Part shown: one piece after another, positions 29,316 to 38,408 of the stretch
How the letters are laid out: the number at the start of each line of letters is the position of its first letter
Position numbering within the stretch: the stretch's first letter is position 1
Virus record (IMG/VR): IMGVR_UViG_3300035698_009435
Span: 1-41,637 of that record
Reading direction: 5' to 3' (one strand)
DNA length: 41,637 bases
Origin: a virus
The notes under the pieces: generated by a model
Told to the model about the DNA's origin: nothing
The model's input: only the letters and a program-made list of their open reading frames with translations
Databases searched by the model: none
Made by a program: the position numbers and the translations under genes

Positions 29316-31913
29316 ATGGGAAGATTGACACCAGTATTTGGAGATGAAGTATCAGGTATACTATCAGACGAAGAAAATATATATTATGTATCAAAAATAG
29401 GAAATGATTCAAATTCAGGTAGAAATATAAGTGAGCCAAAATTAACATTTGGCGCAGCACTTGCAGTAGCTTCTGCAGGAGAAACAATAGTTTGCAATGA
29501 TAGCGGAACTTATGTAGAAAATTTAACTGGAGTAACAGGTGTAAAAATACACGCACCAAATGCAAATATTACAGGAGCCCATACTTTAGCAGCTAGTAAT
29601 TCTTGGAATTTTTGTTGTGCAAATGTATTGACAGGAACTTTAGGGTTTACTATGAATACTGCTTCAGCTAAATGTAGAGTTAGTTTAAAAAGATGCCTTT
29701 GTTCAGGAACAGGAATAGCTTTTGCAGCAATACAAGGGTTAATAAAAGTACAATGTGGGTATTTAGAAATTGCAACAGGTTATGGAATAGGTACAACCAC
29801 AGCAGAAGAAATTCAATTACAATGTGAAGAAATTTTTATAACAGGTGCAGGTGCAGCAGCAGGAGTTGTATCAGGTGGAGATGTTACTATATTAAGTGGA
29901 TGTATTGAAGGAGCTACAGGAACTTTAGTTATAGCATCCCCAGGAGCAACAGCACATGTTAGTGTAATTGCAGCAAAATTAGATATAGCAGCAATTTCAA
30001 ATATTAATGCAAATACTATGCTTAGTATTATTGCAGGCTACTTAGGAAGTCCTATTGTAGAGTCAGGTGCAGGTGAAGCTCAAATAATTTCTGGTACAGC
30101 TATTCAAAATGTACCTATGAGAAAAGAAATGGGAACAGGGATTATAGCAAATGTAACTCAAGTATTAGGACAAACACCTCTAACAAAACAATTTAATGTA
30201 ATAGCTACATGTGCAAATGCAAATGATGTAGTTACCTTACCTCTAGCAGTAGAAGGTAAAGAATGTACAGTAGTTAATAATGGAGCACAAACCCTACAAA
30301 TTTTTCCCTCTAGTGGAGATAATTTGGGTGCAGGTGTGGATACTTCTTCTACACTTACAGCAGGTGAGATGCTTACCTATTTTGCTATTGATGATACCAA
30401 CTGGGAATCTGGAAGTTCTTCTGTTGCAGCGCATGCAGCATTAACAGCAGCTCATGGAGTTGCAGGAACAATAGCAGATGTTTCAGATATAGCAACAGAT
30501 GCAAACTTATCAGTTGCAGCTCAGGCTGTGGTAACAGCAGGAGCATGTGATACAGATGCAAACTTATCAGGTGCAGCTCAGGCTGTGGTAACAGCAGGAG
30601 CATGTGATATAAATGCAAACTTATCAGTTGCAGCACAGGCTGTGGTAACAGCAGGTGCATGTGATGCAGATGCAAATCTATCAGCTGCAGCACAGACTGT
30701 GGTAACAGCAGGTGCATGTGATACAGATACAAATTTAAGTGTGGCTGCACAGGCAGCAGTAACTGCTAGTCATGATCAAAATACAGATACAGGAACTACA
30801 GGTAATACATTTACAGTAGATTCAGATAGTGCTACAGGTAAAATAATTGTAGATGTTGGTTTAGGTGCAGCAGATAAATCTTTAACAGTTACCAATGCAG
30901 CTTTAACAGATAATAGAGTAGCTACATTTCAAGATGCTACAGGAACAGTAGCTTTAACTTCTGAAGCTGCAATAGTTGCAGGAGCGTGTGATACAGATGC
31001 AAACTTATCAGTTGCAGCTCAAGCTGTGGTAACAGCAGGAGCGTGTGATACAGATGCAAACTTATCAGGTGCAGCTCAGGCTGTGGTAACAGCAGGAGCG
31101 TGTGATGTTGCAGCAAATTTAATTACAGCAACAGATGCAGCTCAAGGAGCTGTAGAATTAGCAACAGATGATGAAACACGAACTGGAACAGCTACAAATA
31201 AGGTAACAACTCCAGCAAATATAACAGCAAGATTAGCTTCTCCTAGTGCAATAGGATCAACAGCAGAGGGTTCAGGTAAATTCACAACATTAGAATCTAC
31301 AGGATTAGAAACTCATGATGTTACTGCAGGTATAACAGCACATGTAACTCAGTCTCAGGGTAACGGAGCTTTAACAGCAAATATTAATGAAATTAGTGTA
31401 TGTGCAAATATAGGAGATACAGTAACTCTACCTACAGCAGTTGCAGGTTATACTATAACTGTAATTAATAATGGAGCTAAATATTGTAAAATATTTCCAG
31501 CCTCAGGTGATAATATAGGAAACGGAGTAAATACTTATGGAATACTTGCAGCAGGAGATACAATAACTTTCTCTGCTTATGATACTACTAATTGGAAACG
31601 TGATAGAGAAGTTCAAGAAATAGTAACTAATATAGGTGACTGGGATGCAAATGCTTCTGATACTACAACTGTAGCTCATAATTTAGTATTAGCTAATATA
31701 CGTAGTGTTAGTGCAGAAATAAGACATGATGATGATACTCCTTATGATGTGAATGGAGCTTCAAATGGTACAGGTAATGTTTTGTTAACTGTTGATAATA
31801 TAGATGCAACAAATGTTACACTTTTTAGGTTAGCAGGAGGCACTTATGATTCTTCCAATTATAATGCAACAGCATATAATAGAGGGTGGCTTACAATAAA
31901 ATATGTACTATAA
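29316..31913 (+). CDS. Large fibre/tailspike-like protein with beta-helix and tandem repeats
   Basis: A protein of 865 aa. Residues 20-70 start like a pectate-lyase-type right-handed beta-helix (YYVSKIGNDSNSG, PKLTFGAAL, GETIVCNDSGTY), which continues to about 265. A module (275-370) is followed by 19-residue repeats (DANLSVAAQAVVTAGACDT) in two blocks, near 395-490 and 560-600. A C-terminal module (about 671-865), shared with the protein at 33233-34369, closes it. Probably receptor binding or capsule degrading, or a long head fibre; no catalytic residues can be assigned by eye. Confidence 0.7.
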   Translation: MGRLTPVFGDEVSGILSDEENIYYVSKIGNDSNSGRNISEPKLTFGAALAVASAGETIVCNDSGTYVENLTGVTGVKIHAPNANITGAHTLAASNSWNFCCANVLTGTLGFTMNTASAKCRVSLKRCLCSGTGIAFAAIQGLIKVQCGYLEIATGYGIGTTTAEEIQLQCEEIFITGAGAAAGVVSGGDVTILSGCIEGATGTLVIASPGATAHVSVIAAKLDIAAISNINANTMLSIIAGYLGSPIVESGAGEAQIISGTAIQNVPMRKEMGTGIIANVTQVLGQTPLTKQFNVIATCANANDVVTLPLAVEGKECTVVNNGAQTLQIFPSSGDNLGAGVDTSSTLTAGEMLTYFAIDDTNWESGSSSVAAHAALTAAHGVAGTIADVSDIATDANLSVAAQAVVTAGACDTDANLSGAAQAVVTAGACDINANLSVAAQAVVTAGACDADANLSAAAQTVVTAGACDTDTNLSVAAQAAVTASHDQNTDTGTTGNTFTVDSDSATGKIIVDVGLGAADKSLTVTNAALTDNRVATFQDATGTVALTSEAAIVAGACDTDANLSVAAQAVVTAGACDTDANLSGAAQAVVTAGACDVAANLITATDAAQGAVELATDDETRTGTATNKVTTPANITARLASPSAIGSTAEGSGKFTTLESTGLETHDVTAGITAHVTQSQGNGALTANINEISVCANIGDTVTLPTAVAGYTITVINNGAKYCKIFPASGDNIGNGVNTYGILAAGDTITFSAYDTTNWKRDREVQEIVTNIGDWDANASDTTTVAHNLVLANIRSVSAEIRHDDDTPYDVNGASNGTGNVLLTVDNIDATNVTLFRLAGGTYDSSNYNATAYNRGWLTIKYVL
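30498..31110 (+). repeat. 57-bp coding repeats in fibre gene
   Basis: Copies begin at 30498, 30555, 30612, 30669 and 30726, then again at 30996 and 31053. The two blocks are separated by about 210 bp. High identity between units favours copy-number variation. Confidence 0.8.
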
Positions 31914-31933
31914 TAGTATAAAAGAAGGATATT

Positions 31934-32410
31934 ATGAAATTAGACTTTTTAATGAAAATAGCACCCACAATAGGGAAAGCAATGACCGGAAATATCGGAG
32001 GAGCTATAACTGAAGGCTTCAAAGTGTTTGGTATAGATTCAGGAACACCTGAAGAATTTATCAAGTGTGTGCAAAATGCTACCCCCGAACAGTTAGCTAA
32101 ATTAAAAGCAGTGGACAAGGCTTTTGCAATAAAGATGAAAGAACTGGGAATTGACTTAGAAAAGGTAGTAGCAGAGGACAGAGATAGTTCCAGGCGTATG
32201 AAAATAGCAACGGGTGGATATTTTACTGAAATTATAGGAGCTATAATAATCCTAGGTTTCTTTTGTGTCCTATATTTGATATTTAGAAGTCCTGACGTGA
32301 TTAACCGAGCTTTAGATATAATGTTGGGATCACTAGGAACAATGGCAATGAGTGTTGTGGGGTTCTACTTTGGATCAAGTGCAGGCAGTAGAATAAAGGA
32401 TAAAAAATAA
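31934..32410 (+). CDS. Candidate holin (3TM/GTA-type family)
   Basis: A protein of 158 aa: an amphipathic N-terminal region, a charged helix with AEDRDSSRRMK (near 80-90), two strong membrane segments (about 100-118 and 128-150), and the ending FYFGSSAGSRIKDKK. This ending and the DRDS-(S/A)-RR segment are typical of a phage holin family. It would release the M15 enzyme. Position among tail genes is common for this family. Confidence 0.65.
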   Translation: MKLDFLMKIAPTIGKAMTGNIGGAITEGFKVFGIDSGTPEEFIKCVQNATPEQLAKLKAVDKAFAIKMKELGIDLEKVVAEDRDSSRRMKIATGGYFTEIIGAIIILGFFCVLYLIFRSPDVINRALDIMLGSLGTMAMSVVGFYFGSSAGSRIKDKK

Positions 32411-32422
32411 GGAGAATTTTAA

Positions 32423-33217
32423 ATGGCAACTCAAAAGCGAAATAGTTTAATAAAACATGCGTTTAGATATGCCACTGTTTTATCTATAGAAGAAGAACCT
32501 TCAGGAGATCAAGTTGGAGTAGTATCAGATGTACTAAATGATATTTTAAATGATTTGCAGCCTAAAGGTATAGTTTTATGGAATATTTCTGAAAATCAAT
32601 CAACATTAACAGCATCTTCTACTGTGGCAGGATATAGGTGTATTAAAGGACACACTTCAGCAGCTACAGATGAACCAGGCACAGGTGCCAATTGGGAAAC
32701 GTATTGGCAAGAAGATAGCACAGGAGTAGGAGTATGGGCATTAGCAACAGCATATACAACTATAGGAGAATTAGCTATTGCAACTTCAATTTATGATATT
32801 ACTCAAGCTTCTGTTAGATATAATGAAAGTGATACTCCAATTAATTTAATAACAAGAGAAACATACAATGATTTAACAGATAAAGGAAGAGAAGGCGAAC
32901 TACCTACAGATGTTTTTTTTGATAAAGACAATAACACTATGTATATATATCCTCAGCCCAATATTACGGATATAATTATAAATTATACAAGTGATGATGC
33001 TTTTACAGAAACAGATACAGATGTGGCTATAGATGTAAAGAAAAGATGGTATAAAACAATTGTAGCATTATTAGCAGTTGAAATTGCTTTAATATATAAA
33101 ATAGACTTAGAAAGAATACATTATTTAGAAGCTAGAGCACAATCAATGTTAAGAAGTATATTAAATAAAGAAAAAGATTCCAATGATGAAACGTATGTTG
33201 ATGGATACTCAGATTAA
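32423..33217 (+). CDS. Tail accessory / head-completion protein, P22 gp4-like
   Basis: A protein of 264 aa. The N-terminus (LIKHAFRYATVLSIEEEP...VVSDVLNDILNDL) and end (VKKRWYKTIVALLAVEIAL..LE..A..MLR) match the helical core of P22 gp4, which binds the portal and plugs the channel. A middle insertion (about 55-120) with a TVAGYRCIKGHTS...W..YWQ pattern looks like a carbohydrate-binding or chitin-binding-like beta domain, making it longer than P22 gp4 (166 aa). Confidence 0.78.
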   Translation: MATQKRNSLIKHAFRYATVLSIEEEPSGDQVGVVSDVLNDILNDLQPKGIVLWNISENQSTLTASSTVAGYRCIKGHTSAATDEPGTGANWETYWQEDSTGVGVWALATAYTTIGELAIATSIYDITQASVRYNESDTPINLITRETYNDLTDKGREGELPTDVFFDKDNNTMYIYPQPNITDIIINYTSDDAFTETDTDVAIDVKKRWYKTIVALLAVEIALIYKIDLERIHYLEARAQSMLRSILNKEKDSNDETYVDGYSD

Positions 33218-33232
33218 GAGGAGGGTTAAGGG

Positions 33233-34369
33233 ATGGCACAAGCAACAGCAGTAAAAATAATATTTGCAGGACTTAGAGATGATTCAGGAGATCCTCTTGC
33301 TTTAGGCACAGTAACTTTTTATGCAGCAGGTGGAGGAGTACTAAGTACAGAAGTATATGATGATGCAGCAATGGGAACGCCTGCCTCAAATCCACTAGAT
33401 TTAGATGCTGCTGGAAAAGCAGAAGTATATGTTAATGAAGATGTTAGATTGTTAGTTAAAGATGTTTTAGGCAATACTATAGATGATATGGACTATATGG
33501 ACTATAAGCAAAGTGCTTTTGATACAATAACTGTAACCACAAGTCTTACACAATCTTCAGGAGATATTACACTAGCTACAGGGGATTTAATTATAACAGC
33601 AGGCGAAGGCAAATTTCCAAATGGAACTGTTAATGATCCTTCTGTTAAAATAGGTGCTGACGAAGATGGCTTATATAGAACAGGTTCAAATAGTATAGGA
33701 GTATCTTTAAATAATGCTTTGGTATGTACTTTTAGTACCACAGCCATAACTCCTACTGTTCCTATTTTAAAAACTGTAACAGCAAGCATAACAGCACATG
33801 TAACACAGTCTCAAGGAAATGGGGAATTAACTTCAGAAGTTAATGAAATAGATACCTGTGTAACAGCAGGAGATACAGTAACTCTACCTACAGCAGTATT
33901 AGGGCAGGTTTGCACTATTATAAATAATGGGGCTACATATTGTAGGATGTATCCTGCAACTGGAGATAATATAGGTAATGGAGTAGACACATATGGAATA
34001 CTTGCAGCAACTGATAAAATAACATTCACAGCAATAAGTAATACAGTGTGGGAAGCTGATAAATCTTACCAATCAGTAATTAAAGATATAGGAGATTGGA
34101 ATTTAGATAGTACAGAGGATGTTAACGTGGCACATGGACTAGTTCTAGCCAATCTTAGACCTATGTCTGGCACTATTAGATCAGATGCTGGCACTTCCTA
34201 TGAATCCTTTGGTGGAGCAGATGTAACTGGATTAACCTTTTTATGGATTGATAATGTTGATGCAACAAATATAGCTTTACATAGATTGCCAGGAACTTTT
34301 TTAGATGCAGTTGGATATGACGCAATTGCATATAATAGGGGATGGCTAACTATAAATTATGTTATCTAG
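33233..34369 (+). CDS. Tail/head fibre protein with fibre-attachment N-terminus
   Basis: A protein of 378 aa. The N-terminal domain has VKIIFAGLRDDSGDPLALGTV, FYAAGG, NPLDLDAAGKAEVYV, a widespread fibre-base domain of podoviruses. The part from about 185 to the end is homologous to residues 671-865 of the 865-aa fibre (ITAHVTQSQGNG, TLPTAV, GWLTI). It probably attaches to the tail hub; the shared C-terminal module may be a trimerisation or receptor unit. Confidence 0.7.
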   Translation: MAQATAVKIIFAGLRDDSGDPLALGTVTFYAAGGGVLSTEVYDDAAMGTPASNPLDLDAAGKAEVYVNEDVRLLVKDVLGNTIDDMDYMDYKQSAFDTITVTTSLTQSSGDITLATGDLIITAGEGKFPNGTVNDPSVKIGADEDGLYRTGSNSIGVSLNNALVCTFSTTAITPTVPILKTVTASITAHVTQSQGNGELTSEVNEIDTCVTAGDTVTLPTAVLGQVCTIINNGATYCRMYPATGDNIGNGVDTYGILAATDKITFTAISNTVWEADKSYQSVIKDIGDWNLDSTEDVNVAHGLVLANLRPMSGTIRSDAGTSYESFGGADVTGLTFLWIDNVDATNIALHRLPGTFLDAVGYDAIAYNRGWLTINYVI

Positions 34370-34380
34370 GAGATATATTA

Positions 34381-35814
34381 ATGACAAAATTTAAAATACC
34401 TATAAATACAAAACTAAATCTTTCAGGAGATAATACAGAAATGGAAGTTAATCTTGAAGAGCTTGTTAATATGTATATGGATAATTTACTTAATTACTCA
34501 ATATTTCCAGGACACACTCTTTGGAAAGATACAGGTACATTTTCAGGTGTAGGAGTTGATGGATTATATTGGTGGGAAGAAAAGGATCTGCTAATGGTAG
34601 TTACCAATGGTAGTATTTTTAAAATAACAACTTCTTCTGGAACCTGTGTAGACTTAACTAGTTCAGTATTACAAATAGGTAATCCTGTGTCTTTTGCTAC
34701 AGATGGCAATTTGTTGTTTATGGCAAATGGAGGAAAAATTGTATATACGGATGGAACATCAGATACTGAATATATAGCAGATGATAATGCGCCCACCTCA
34801 GTTACTCATGTTGGATTTATAGATCAATATATTATTGCCAATAGTATGAATACAGGCAAATTTCATTGGAGTAATGTTGCAAGTGGCCTAGAGTGGGATG
34901 CTGTTAATGTAGCTACAGCAGAAGGTGGCCCAGATAATATACAAGCAATATTAATACATAATAGAAGTATAGTTATCTTTGGAGAAAATACTATTGAAAG
35001 ATGGTACACAAAAAAAGTGGCAGATGGAGGAATACCTTTTGTTAGAAGTGATAGTTTCTTTATTGAAACAGGAATACTTTCTCCCTTCTCAGTATGTATA
35101 GCTAACAATCAATTTTATTGGTTAGATACAAAAAGACGATTAATGAGTTTTTCTGAGTCAAGTGCAAGAATTGTAAATTTAAACTATCAAGATAAATTGG
35201 ATAACCTAAACAACTTTGAAGATGCTAAAATATTTGAGTTATATGTAGAAGGCAATGGATTTATTGCAATGACTTTTGAAAGAGATGAAAAAACATATTT
35301 ATATAATTATATAACTGATAACTGGTCTCAAATTGGGGAGTGGTCAGCAATTGCCTCCAAGTTTCTTAGGCACACGGTTAACTGTTTTGCATATGTTCCT
35401 AAATATGGAATTTATGTAATCGGAAGTAAGGATGATGATAAAATATATAAGATATCAAAAGACTATCAAGATTTTAATGGAACTGACATTAGGTTCCTTC
35501 TTAGGACAGGACATGTTTCTTATAATACCCTAGCTCCTAAAATATCAGATAGGATTATATTTAAAATTAAAAAGGGATATGATATTGATGTTGCTATAGA
35601 AACACTGTTATTATTGAGATGGAAAAAGAATAATGCAGACTGGTCAAATCCAGTACATTTAAGTTTAGGAAAAAGAGGAGCTACAAGTAACATAATTAAA
35701 TATAGAGGATGTCTACACTTTGAAACAATACAGTATGAGCTTAGTGGGCATATGTCAAATAGTATTATTTTAATGGATGCAGAAACAGAACTTGAGGTAT
35801 TAACAGATGAGTAA
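34381..35814 (+). CDS. Tail hub / packaged-DNA stabilisation protein, P22 gp10-like
   Basis: A protein of 477 aa against 472 aa in P22. The start KFKIPINTKLNLSGDNTEMEVN and repeated beta-propeller-like strands (GLYWWEEKDLLMVVTNG, NLLFMANGGKIVYTDG, IEYR-type WYTKK) fit the stabilisation-protein family that closes the portal. I chose ATG 34381 (TAGGAGATATATTA) rather than 34342, which lies inside the previous gene. Confidence 0.82.
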   Translation: MTKFKIPINTKLNLSGDNTEMEVNLEELVNMYMDNLLNYSIFPGHTLWKDTGTFSGVGVDGLYWWEEKDLLMVVTNGSIFKITTSSGTCVDLTSSVLQIGNPVSFATDGNLLFMANGGKIVYTDGTSDTEYIADDNAPTSVTHVGFIDQYIIANSMNTGKFHWSNVASGLEWDAVNVATAEGGPDNIQAILIHNRSIVIFGENTIERWYTKKVADGGIPFVRSDSFFIETGILSPFSVCIANNQFYWLDTKRRLMSFSESSARIVNLNYQDKLDNLNNFEDAKIFELYVEGNGFIAMTFERDEKTYLYNYITDNWSQIGEWSAIASKFLRHTVNCFAYVPKYGIYVIGSKDDDKIYKISKDYQDFNGTDIRFLLRTGHVSYNTLAPKISDRIIFKIKKGYDIDVAIETLLLLRWKKNNADWSNPVHLSLGKRGATSNIIKYRGCLHFETIQYELSGHMSNSIILMDAETELEVLTDE

Positions 35815-36100
35815 GCTATTACAACCTTATCCATTAGGAAAGGAAGAAAAGGATAGCTGGTTTGAGGATCTATACCGTTTTCTAAATGAAAGAGGCGTTG
35901 CAGCCTTTGTTCCTATAGGAGGGGTTATAGTGAGACCCACAGGTTTAACGTTTCCAGCAGGATATTTACTTTGTGATGGGTCAAGCATAGACTCTCCATT
36001 ATATGCAGACCTAGCGGAAGAATTGGGGGCTACCACACTTCCTGATTACTCTGGAGAAACATTAAATGGAATTAGTGTAGATTATTATATAAGATATTAA
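35807..36100 (+). CDS. Tail collar-domain protein, 97 aa
   Basis: Contains VPIGGVIVRPTG, PAGYLLCDGSSI, YADLAEELG and LPDYSGETL, the core of the phage tail-collar domain. It is a minimal version with no fibre attached, so probably an adaptor or tip piece. Overlaps the hub gene by 8 nt. Confidence 0.8.
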   Translation: MSKLLQPYPLGKEEKDSWFEDLYRFLNERGVAAFVPIGGVIVRPTGLTFPAGYLLCDGSSIDSPLYADLAEELGATTLPDYSGETLNGISVDYYIRY

Positions 36101-36118
36101 ATAAAGGAGTGCAGTATT

Positions 36119-37258
36119 ATGGATATAGCAGGAGGAATGGTATCAATTTTTAAGTGGGCAGTAGATAACATGCATAATAACAGTGGAAAGACAACTCTTA
36201 GAGAAAAATCAGATATAATTGATGAAATATATGAATGGGATGCAGCATTAAAGAACTTCAGGGATACACCTGAATTAGATAGGGCTGCACTTAAGAAGCT
36301 AGAGCGTCAAGATTTAAATAGCATCATGAATATTTATAGTACAGGAGCAGCGTGGTATTTAACTGAAAATCCTGAAGAAAGCGAAAGTGAGTTTCTGAGA
36401 GAATTTAATGAGGATAAACTTCAACAAGGACTGGATGCTGTTCCAAGGATTCTTAGTGGAGAAATACATTTATCACCTGGTTCCCCCTTTGGAGATTTAA
36501 ATAGGTTACTTGAAAGACAGAATGAAAAGACTGAATTTGAAACAAATCAAGCAAATATGCTAATAGAACAAGAAGAACTATTATCTCAAAGAATAGCAGA
36601 AGAAGAAGCAAGGTTGGCTCCATATAGAGCAGCACAGGAAAAAGCTTTTGGAGACCTTACAGAATTTGCACAATCTGCACCTGGATCAACTGAAAGAGAA
36701 AAACAAGTAGAAAAAGAATTAATGCAAAGGTTAAAACAAAAGGCAGCAGCAAGTGGTAATTTATTTAGTGGACAAACTCAACTTGAAGATATACCTGGAC
36801 TATCAAGTAATTTACTGGCACAGGGAGAAGAGGCTAGAGGGGCTGCACAACAACAATTATTAAATTTTAGACCTGGAATATCTCCTACAGCTTCCCTGTT
36901 ATCTCAACAAGCAGGTCTGGGAGCCCAAAGAGCTAGTAACCTTTTAAGTATGTATGGAATACATACACAGCAAGCTCAGTTCGGACAACAAATGGGATTT
37001 AACTATGCAAACTTAGGACTACAACAACAAGGCCAGGATTTAAAAAATTCACAATACAATCAAGAAGTAGCAACTGCAAAAAGAGCAGAGCAACTTGCTT
37101 GGTTAAATAACCTTCTTTATATTGGTGGACAAATGACAGGAAATAATAACAACAATGGGCAGCAACAATATTATAACCCAAATAACAATAATTACAATAA
37201 CAACAATATTTATAATAATAACAATAACTATGGTAGCCCTTTTGTACCAATAGCTTAA
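36119..37258 (+). CDS. Ejection-type internal virion protein with Asn-rich tail
   Basis: A protein of 379 aa, mostly helical, Gln/Ala/Glu-rich (130-320). The last ~45 residues are low-complexity Asn/Tyr/Gln. It occupies the place of the P22 ejection gene set (gp7, gp20, gp16). Such proteins leave the capsid with the DNA and build a conduit through the envelope. The Asn-rich tail looks intrinsically disordered. Ribosome site AAAGGAGTGCAG. Confidence 0.6.
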   Translation: MDIAGGMVSIFKWAVDNMHNNSGKTTLREKSDIIDEIYEWDAALKNFRDTPELDRAALKKLERQDLNSIMNIYSTGAAWYLTENPEESESEFLREFNEDKLQQGLDAVPRILSGEIHLSPGSPFGDLNRLLERQNEKTEFETNQANMLIEQEELLSQRIAEEEARLAPYRAAQEKAFGDLTEFAQSAPGSTEREKQVEKELMQRLKQKAAASGNLFSGQTQLEDIPGLSSNLLAQGEEARGAAQQQLLNFRPGISPTASLLSQQAGLGAQRASNLLSMYGIHTQQAQFGQQMGFNYANLGLQQQGQDLKNSQYNQEVATAKRAEQLAWLNNLLYIGGQMTGNNNNNGQQQYYNPNNNNYNNNNIYNNNNNYGSPFVPIA

Positions 37259-37274
37259 GTAAGGAGGATTAATT

Positions 37275-38408
37275 ATGGCTTTAGGCTTAGACCCACGACA
37301 AATAAGACAAACAGCTACATCTTTTGATGAAGGAAAAAGGAGTGCACAAGCTTCTAAATCATATAGACTAGTAGAAATAATGAGTATGTTTGAAGTTCCA
37401 TTACAAAATGCTATTGATAGTAATAACCAGGAAGCTATGGACGCCTTAAATAAATCTCTTAAACAGTTTTCAGAAGTTACTGAAATGTTAGGTACAGATT
37501 TTAACTTTAACTTAGAAGAAGGAAACTTATCAGAGCAAAGTTTAAGTATGATAAATGCAAGAAATCAAAGATTGGCTTCTAAACAAGCTACTGATAATAA
37601 TTCTCCTGTTAATTATATGCAACAACAAATGGATGGAAGTAAAATAATGCAAACAGCACAACCTAAACAAAAAACTCAAGCTGAAATAGTAACTGCTACA
37701 ACTGGAGCAAGAAAAGATGTTAATATAAAAACTACTGAAGGAATGGTTCCTGCCACTCTAGCTCAAATAAATAATAAAGCTTTATCAGGAAGAATAACAA
37801 CAACTGCTAAAGGTGAAAAAATGATTAAGTTATTTGAAATAGCAAAAAAAGATCCTGAAGGATTTAAAGAAATAAAAAATCTTTTAAAGGTTAAAGTAGA
37901 ATTAAAACAAGGACTAGAATTAATGAAAAAATTTGGTGTTCATCCTCACCCTCTTACTGGAGACTTACCAGTAATAGGGCCAGCAGTTACGAGACTTCTG
38001 AGAAGTGACGAATGGAATGTGTGGTATAGTAAAATGGGTAAGGTATTTGATACATATAGAATACCTGTTACAGGAGCACAAGCAGGTATGTTGGAATTAA
38101 TGGTGTTAAAAACAAGGATGCCAGGTGTTAATTCTAAGAATGATCATACTTTTTATCTACAAACTAAAATGGTAATGGAAAGTATGGATGGAGCTATAGA
38201 AACTGCTTCTCAGTCATATGAAACAGCAGGATTTAATATTGCTGGACTAGATCAACTAAGAGCAAATCCTATCTTTAACTTGAGTGATAATTCACAAAAA
38301 GCTATTCCTGAAAATTCTTCTAAATCAGAAACTGGGCAACCCTCTCGCGCAGGCGGTGCATTTAATGTAGCTGATTTCTTAAAGAAAAGACTTGGAGGAA
38401 ATAACTAA
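37275..38408 (+). CDS. Ejection-type internal virion protein 2
   Basis: A protein of 377 aa, helical with Gln/Asn/Lys-rich linker (95-150) and a globular stretch around 200-310 (GVHPHPLTGDLPVIGPAVTRLL). No enzyme motif. Assigned by position. The stop overlaps the next start (TAATG). Confidence 0.55.
   Translation: MALGLDPRQIRQTATSFDEGKRSAQASKSYRLVEIMSMFEVPLQNAIDSNNQEAMDALNKSLKQFSEVTEMLGTDFNFNLEEGNLSEQSLSMINARNQRLASKQATDNNSPVNYMQQQMDGSKIMQTAQPKQKTQAEIVTATTGARKDVNIKTTEGMVPATLAQINNKALSGRITTTAKGEKMIKLFEIAKKDPEGFKEIKNLLKVKVELKQGLELMKKFGVHPHPLTGDLPVIGPAVTRLLRSDEWNVWYSKMGKVFDTYRIPVTGAQAGMLELMVLKTRMPGVNSKNDHTFYLQTKMVMESMDGAIETASQSYETAGFNIAGLDQLRANPIFNLSDNSQKAIPENSSKSETGQPSRAGGAFNVADFLKKRLGGNN

Noticed and set aside
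30385-30750. Minus-strand Leu/His-rich frame opposite the 57-bp repeats
   Set aside because: It is an artefact of repeated codons in the fibre gene, with no start signal.
29316-31913. Diversity-generating retroelement acting on the fibre repeats
   Set aside because: No reverse transcriptase gene and no template repeat are visible; the 57-bp units are ordinary tandem repeats.
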